From Akkermansiaceae bacterium (GTDB lineage: Bacteria > Verrucomicrobiota > Verrucomicrobiia > Verrucomicrobiales > Akkermansiaceae), in contig JALZWJ010000272.1 of assembly GCA_023300065.1 (NCBI GenBank), positions 1-10,581 of the forward strand: a DNA stretch of 10,581 nucleotides, given 5' to 3'. The number at the start of each line of letters is the position of its first letter. Positions within the stretch are counted from its first letter, which is position 1. This document shows, piece by piece, positions 6,786 to 10,581 of this stretch. Under the pieces are notes generated by a model, which worked only from the letters and a program-made list of their open reading frames with translations, ran no database searches and was not told the origin of the DNA. Position numbers and translations under genes: made by a program.

Positions 6786-6893
6786 ACTATTGAGATAGGG
6801 CTGGTAGTATGACTCTGCAAATTCTTTTCGTATTCACCTTGATTCGGTTGGTTTTTTCTTTGAGCGCTAGAGGATTACGATAATCATGATTTT
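6786..6893. promoter_or_regulatory. Divergent intergenic segment with overlapping dyads
   Basis: This 108-nt spacer separates the minus-strand lipoprotein gene from the plus-strand selenoprotein gene, so it must hold the start signals of both unless a gene is transcribed from further away. Next to the selenoprotein ATG there are two overlapping inverted repeats: GATTA-cga-TAATC (6873-6885) and the perfect palindrome AATCATGATT (6882-6891). They could be an operator or a translation-site structure, or chance in A/T-rich DNA. No strong sigma-70 -35/-10 pair stands out in either direction. AGAGGA at 6869-6874 is 19 nt from the ATG, too far for a normal Shine-Dalgarno. Confidence 0.35.
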
Positions 6894-7106
6894 ATGGCCA
6901 TCGAGATCGAATACTGCGAGCAGTGAAACTACCGTCCTGAAGCTGACCGTGTGTCGGCTGAAATCGTAAAAGCGACTGGCCAAGAGGTCACTCTAGTGGG
7001 CGGCGGGGGCGGGATCTTTGAGGTCCGCCAAGATGGCAAGGTGCTCTGGAAAAAGGAATACAGTGGCCATTACCCGAAGCCGGGGGAGGCTGCCGCCCTT
7101 TTTTAA
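6894..7106 (+). CDS. SelW-like Rdx-family selenoprotein, in-frame TGA (Sec) at codon 11
   Basis: The frame from ATG 6894 to TAA 7104-7106 has a single in-frame TGA at 6924-6926. Read as selenocysteine it gives a 70-residue protein starting MAIEIEYCEQU, that is CxxU at residues 8-11. The rest fits the Rdx (SelT/SelW/SelH) thioredoxin-like family: the beta strand IEIEYC, then NYRPEADRVSAEI helix, KATGQEV, a Gly run (36-40), GIFEVRQDGKVLWKK (40-54) and a GHYP motif (58-61). In homologues the TGA position is Cys or Sec, so UGA falls exactly on the redox residue. Family members are thought to act as thiol/selenol oxidoreductases; the substrate is unknown. There is an in-frame stop at 6861-6863 and no other start between. 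A SECIS-like hairpin follows the TGA. Stop codons of this gene and the convergent protease are 4 nt apart. Confidence 0.88.
6941..6959 (+). promoter_or_regulatory. Candidate bacterial SECIS hairpin for the UGA at 6924-6926
   Basis: AGCTGAC (6941-6947) pairs with GTCGGCT (6953-6959) over seven positions (six Watson-Crick, one T-G), closing a five-base loop CGTGT (6948-6952). The loop starts 21 nt after the TGA and has G at its second position followed by U. Known bacterial SECIS elements lie inside the coding region just after UGA, with a small apical loop about 16-37 nt downstream and a G among its first two bases, where SelB binds. All these features are met. The fold has not been computed, so thermodynamic support is untested. 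Confidence 0.75.
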
Positions 7107-7110
7107 AACA

Positions 7111-10100
7111 CTACCTCTGCGAGCGGTAGACTGGGGCCGCAACCTTTTGATTTTTCTCCACCACTTCTTTCTTCAGGATCTCGATCGCTTTCTCCAGCTG
7201 CGGGTCTTTTCCATTTGGAAGGTCACCGGGCTGCACGTCGATCAAGACATGCGGCACCGCTCCATAAAGCTCCATGTCTTCCCCATTCCCAGGGAGGAAC
7301 CAGCCACGTCCCGGAAGGCGCATGCGGCCGAGGTCAAGGATGGTCGCGGAACCGGTAGAAATCACCCCACCAGCGGTCGGGATGCCGACCACTTGACCGC
7401 GCTCTAAGGTTTTGATGGCATGGGCAAAAATCTCGGCATTTGAGAATGAATTTTCATTGCAAATGACCACGATTGGCTTGGTCCAGCTCGCATAGACGGT
7501 GCGGTCTTGTGGGTAGCCGATCGAGCCATTCCGGCCGACGGTGTATGCGTGGAGGGGTTGGGTCAGAACGGTTAGGATGTGGTCTGCGGTGAAGCCGCCG
7601 CCGTTGTCGCGCACGTCGATGATGAGGCCGTCTTTCCCTGCTCCACGTTCGTAAATATGGTGCTCAAATTTCTCGAATTCGTCCCACATCATGCGAGCCA
7701 CATGGAGGTAACCGAGCTTCCCTTCTGAGGCTTCTTTGACTGTCTCGTTACGCTCTGCGAGGTGGGCGGTCTGGGCGAGGGCCCGTGCCTGTCCGTGAGT
7801 GATGGGGCGGATGATGACGTCACGTTGGTCCCCGCCTTCACTCTTCACGGTGAGGGTGATATCGCGGTCCAAGCGGCCGTTGAGCATCTGGGTGAGTGAT
7901 AGGTCCGAGCGGAGCGCTTGGCCATCTACCGCGATGATGAGGTCACGGAGATGAAGTCTGCTTTTTTCCCGATCGGCAGGTCCGTTCGGGTGGATGTAAC
8001 TGACGCGGCGGGTCTTATCCAGCCGCACTCCGAGGTGCGGGGTGGTGCTGCGCCAAGCTTCACTATAGCGCCATTCCTTTGGGAAAGGGGTGGGGGTGAA
8101 GCCCATGTGGGAGGCGTTGAGCTCGCCAAGTAGGAGGGCCATGACCCGTGCGTAGCCGGTGCGGGTGGGTGCTTGGGCTGCTGTTAATTCATATTTTTCG
8201 CGTACGGCATCCCAGTCACGATTGTTCATTAAAGGGTCATAGAAGCTGTCTCGTAAGGTTCGCCAAGCGAGGCGATATCCCATCCGTTGATATTTTTCGC
8301 GGTCCCGATCGAAGGGGATGGTGAAGGCATACTTTGTCAGCTTGCCCTTGTTTAAAAAGGCGGGTGAGCCTCCGGAAAGGAGATAGATTTTGTCGGTCGT
8401 AGCATAGCGGATGATGTTCCCACTACCCTTGGCCATCACACTGGGGCGGGCTGAGGCTTTGGCGCTGACCTTGTAGATGCTACCTCCTGATTGGAAGATG
8501 AGGGTCTTAGAATCTGGCATCCAATGGAGCTGCGAGGGGCTGGTGCCATTGAGTGGAATTCGCTGAATCCTTTGGTGGAGATCGTCGAAGTCGATCTTGA
8601 ATTCCGGCTTCTCTTTCTTCTCTGCCTCTTCCTGATCCTCTTCCTTTTCTTCCTTTTTTTTCTCAGCCGGGGGGGCTTCTTTTTTGACCTTCTTTTTAGA
8701 TTTGTCGTCTTCTTTATAAGCGGGGTCTTTCGCCATCGTCTTGCGGGCGGACTCCAAGCGTGAATCACGGTCACTGCGGAAGTAGCCATCCCGATTTAAA
8801 TGCACGAAGAAGAGGTCGGTGCTCGTCGAGTGACGCCGCCCGACAAAGGCTAAAATCTTTCCATCGGGGGACCAACGTGGGTCGTAGTCGCTATCGGGGT
8901 GGCGGCTCACATTAACTGGCTCACTCTGACCATCTGTGGCGACGATGTAGATGTCGCTGTTGTAATTCTCATCCTGCAGGGAGTAGGCGAGGTGCTTGCC
9001 ATCTGGAGCCCACACGTAGCGCGGAGAAGTCCACCCCTCGATGACTTTACGCGCCTCGGTGCCGTCTGCCTTAGCGATCCAGACTGTGCCGGGGGACTCG
9101 ATGTATGAGATGAGGTCCTCCTTTGGGCTGAGTTGAAATCCCCATTTTTCTTTCGGACCCTTCGTCACGGCATCATGGGTGAACTCCGTCGCGGTCCACC
9201 AGAATTCCTTCGGGTCCACGCGTGACATCCGCCAATAGTTCACGTCGATCCCGTTGTCTTTTTGGTAGTAGAGATACTTTCCTTTTTGAGCAAAGTAGAG
9301 GTCTGCCTCCATAGCGGGGGAGTCAGTAAGGCGATGCGGTTCCTTGAGCACCGTGTCCATCGCCCAGATTTCGCCCCCTGCGCTGAAGGCCCATTCGAGG
9401 CCGGATGGGGTCACCGTCGCGTCGCGGGTGGACTTGAGGTTCAAGGCCTCGCTCGTGGGGTGTTCCAGAGTGGTGCGATGGTAAAGCGGGATGAGCGAGG
9501 GCTTAGCATCTCCTTCTGTGGAGATGGAATAGAGGTCGAAAAGATGGCGGTAGATCAGAGTCTGCCCATCTGCTGAAAGGGTGGGAGAGAAGACGCTATC
9601 GTCTTTGTGTTTCGTGAGCTGGCGGTCTTTTTCTGGGCCTGTCTCGCCCAAGTAGTGCTGCCAGATGTTAAAGGCCCCAGAGCGGCTGGTGACATAATAG
9701 AACGATTGGCCATCGGGGGCCCAGAGCGGGTAGCGGCATCCCGTGGCATCACGCACCGGCTCTGTGAAGGATTTTTCCTCGCGATCATAGATCCAAATCC
9801 GGGCAGCTTGGGATCCCTCATAACCTTTGCGGTATGTCTTCGCGCCACTGCGGACAAAGAGGATGTGCTGGCCATCGGCCGAATACTGTCCACGTGTTCC
9901 CGTGGCATCGAAAAGAACCGTCTCATCACTCTGCGGATCCAGAGCCTTTTCCAGCAAGCGAGTGGGGCGGCGACCGGCATGGTCGCGCTGGCCACTCACC
10001 AAAATCACTGGCTCAGTAGGGTGGAGGTCCTCCAGCGTGCTTCCCTCTGAGTGAAAAGTAATTTGGGTTGGGCTCCCTCCTTGAATGGGGATTTGGAACA

Positions 10101-10422
10101 CTTGCCGCGATCCAGTCCGTTCTGAGTTGAAGAAGACCACCTTGCCGTCGTGTGAGACTTTCGGGTTATCGTCGTTCCCTGGGTGGTAAGTGAGCCGTTT
10201 CGCCTCCCCTCCGCCGATGGACGTGGTCCAGAGGTCACCAGCCCAAGCGATGACGAGCGATTCGCCATCAGGAGCGATATCTTGCCCCGAGGGTAGCTGG
10301 ATCGCCTCCAGAGCCGTAGCTGTGCCACAAAGTGAGAACGAAGCGGCAGCCAAAACACGAGCCTTGGTCAAGCCCGCGCTTACGAGTCTTTGCACGAGCA
10401 CCATATAGGGAAAGCGATCCAT
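7111..10422 (-). CDS. Exported tricorn-type serine peptidase (S41 family) with beta-propeller and PDZ domains
   Basis: Counted from the ATG at 10422 the product has 1103 residues. The N-terminus (about 1-34) has a basic then hydrophobic segment ending CGTATALEA, a likely signal peptide, so the protein is probably periplasmic or secreted. Residues ~35-690 contain repeated propeller blades of the TolB/PD40 type (SHDGKVVFF, SADGQHILFV, APDGQSFYYV, APDGKHLAYS, SPDGKILAFV). A Lys/Glu-rich insertion lies at ~564-609. A PDZ domain spans ~795-880 (LGVRLD ... DLIIAVDGQAL). The catalytic part has LNASHMGF with Ser771-His772, NENSFSNAE with the probable nucleophile Ser994, and GEDMELYG with Glu1051. The spacings (223 and 57) are close to those of the archaeal tricorn tetrad (S745/H746, S965, E1023). 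It likely degrades peptides. An in-frame TTG at 10428 and an ATG at 10404 are alternative starts. Confidence 0.93.
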   Translation of the reverse strand: MDRFPYMVLVQRLVSAGLTKARVLAAASFSLCGTATALEAIQLPSGQDIAPDGESLVIAWAGDLWTTSIGGGEAKRLTYHPGNDDNPKVSHDGKVVFFNSERTGSRQVFQIPIQGGSPTQITFHSEGSTLEDLHPTEPVILVSGQRDHAGRRPTRLLEKALDPQSDETVLFDATGTRGQYSADGQHILFVRSGAKTYRKGYEGSQAARIWIYDREEKSFTEPVRDATGCRYPLWAPDGQSFYYVTSRSGAFNIWQHYLGETGPEKDRQLTKHKDDSVFSPTLSADGQTLIYRHLFDLYSISTEGDAKPSLIPLYHRTTLEHPTSEALNLKSTRDATVTPSGLEWAFSAGGEIWAMDTVLKEPHRLTDSPAMEADLYFAQKGKYLYYQKDNGIDVNYWRMSRVDPKEFWWTATEFTHDAVTKGPKEKWGFQLSPKEDLISYIESPGTVWIAKADGTEARKVIEGWTSPRYVWAPDGKHLAYSLQDENYNSDIYIVATDGQSEPVNVSRHPDSDYDPRWSPDGKILAFVGRRHSTSTDLFFVHLNRDGYFRSDRDSRLESARKTMAKDPAYKEDDKSKKKVKKEAPPAEKKKEEKEEDQEEAEKKEKPEFKIDFDDLHQRIQRIPLNGTSPSQLHWMPDSKTLIFQSGGSIYKVSAKASARPSVMAKGSGNIIRYATTDKIYLLSGGSPAFLNKGKLTKYAFTIPFDRDREKYQRMGYRLAWRTLRDSFYDPLMNNRDWDAVREKYELTAAQAPTRTGYARVMALLLGELNASHMGFTPTPFPKEWRYSEAWRSTTPHLGVRLDKTRRVSYIHPNGPADREKSRLHLRDLIIAVDGQALRSDLSLTQMLNGRLDRDITLTVKSEGGDQRDVIIRPITHGQARALAQTAHLAERNETVKEASEGKLGYLHVARMMWDEFEKFEHHIYERGAGKDGLIIDVRDNGGGFTADHILTVLTQPLHAYTVGRNGSIGYPQDRTVYASWTKPIVVICNENSFSNAEIFAHAIKTLERGQVVGIPTAGGVISTGSATILDLGRMRLPGRGWFLPGNGEDMELYGAVPHVLIDVQPGDLPNGKDPQLEKAIEILKKEVVEKNQKVAAPVYRSQR

Positions 10423-10482
10423 GCCCAAAAATGGGTAAGATTGTCAGAAAAACAAGCTCTTAAGGGGAAAGTGGTTTTTAGG

Positions 10483-10581
10483 ATGGGTTATGGGTTATGG
10501 GTTATGGGTTATGGGTTATGGGTTATGGGTTATGGGTTATGGGTTATGGGTTATGGGTTATGGGTTATGGGTTATGGGTTA
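10483..10581. repeat. Perfect heptanucleotide tandem repeat (ATGGGTT)n, open at the window end
   Basis: From 10483 to the last base the sequence is an uninterrupted 7-bp repeat, ATGGGTT (equivalently GGGTTAT; ATAACCC on the other strand), about 14.1 copies in 99 bp with no mismatch. It continues beyond the window, so its true length is unknown. It lies about 60 bp upstream of the protease start, in its likely promoter region. The plus strand has regularly spaced GGG triplets and could form G-quadruplexes. The plus strand is free of stops across the repeat, but the minus strand hits TAA in every frame. Copy number may vary between cells by slippage, and assemblies often break at such tracts. 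Confidence 0.95.

Noticed and set aside
6881..6886. TAATCA as a -10 box giving a near-leaderless selenoprotein mRNA.
   Set aside because: The matching -35 (TTGAGC, 15 nt away) is poor and A/T-rich DNA makes such matches common.
6894..7106. Reading the TGA as Trp recoding or the gene as a simple pseudogene.
   Set aside because: Trp is encoded by TGG throughout and adk ends with TGA; the rest of the frame is intact, family-like and followed by a SECIS-like stem at the right distance.
9607..10050. Long open frames on the plus strand opposite the protease gene (also 7018-7407 and 8491-8763).
   Set aside because: They mirror the codon pattern of the protease on the other strand, have no recognisable domains, and the protease frame is clearly the real one.
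10423..10482. Promoter for the protease gene (minus strand, for example a CTGACA or TTGTTT element).
   Set aside because: No -35/-10 pair with proper spacing that leaves room for a start site before the ATG could be defended.
10483..10581. CRISPR array or true linear-replicon telomere.
   Set aside because: There are no spacers and the unit is 7 bp, so it is not CRISPR. Bacterial linear telomeres are hairpins or protein-capped, not simple GT-rich repeats; a simple-sequence repeat is the modest reading.

Overview
The window carries the distal half of a bacterial spc ribosomal-protein operon (+ strand), followed by a short accessory stretch. The likely source is a member of the PVC superphylum, most plausibly Verrucomicrobiota. 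This is inferred from a mix of traits: r-protein genes without visible Shine-Dalgarno sequences, an L15 with a C-terminal helix-hairpin-helix tail, an S5 with a long disordered N-terminus, no rpmD between rpsE and rplO, and an exported tricorn-type protease. No single gene proves the assignment.

Region 1 (42-6218, +) reads rplE, rpsH, rplF, rplR, rpsE, rplO, a small predicted lipoprotein, secY, adk. The genes are packed with 7-49 nt gaps and probably form one transcription unit. Their products build the ribosome (L5, S8, L6, L18, S5, L15), export proteins (SecY) and balance adenylate pools (Adk). rpsN and rpmD, which usually lie between rplE/rpsH and rpsE/rplO, are absent. S5, L15 and SecY all carry extra segments, and a lipoprotein gene of unknown family sits between rplO and secY.

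Region 2 (6279-6785, -) is a small Gly/Arg-rich predicted lipoprotein with a BamE/SmpA-like core. It converges on adk and diverges from the next gene across a 108-nt intergenic segment.

Region 3 (6894-7106, +) is the most notable item. It is a 70-codon gene interrupted by an in-frame TGA at codon 11. Read through as selenocysteine, it encodes a SelW-like Rdx-family thioredoxin-fold protein with a Cys-Glu-Gln-Sec redox motif. A bacterial-SECIS-like hairpin (7-bp stem, 5-nt loop with G at loop position 2) begins 14 nt after the TGA, with the loop 21 nt after it. Conventional gene calling would miss or truncate this gene. It predicts that the genome encodes SelA, SelB, SelD and tRNA-Sec.

Region 4 (7111-10422, -) encodes a 1103-residue exported tricorn-type S41 peptidase with beta-propeller, PDZ and catalytic domains. 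It converges on the selenoprotein gene with only 4 nt between stop codons. Upstream of its start, a perfect 7-bp tandem repeat (ATGGGTT, about 14 copies) runs off the window edge. No intergenic stretch reaches 300 bases.
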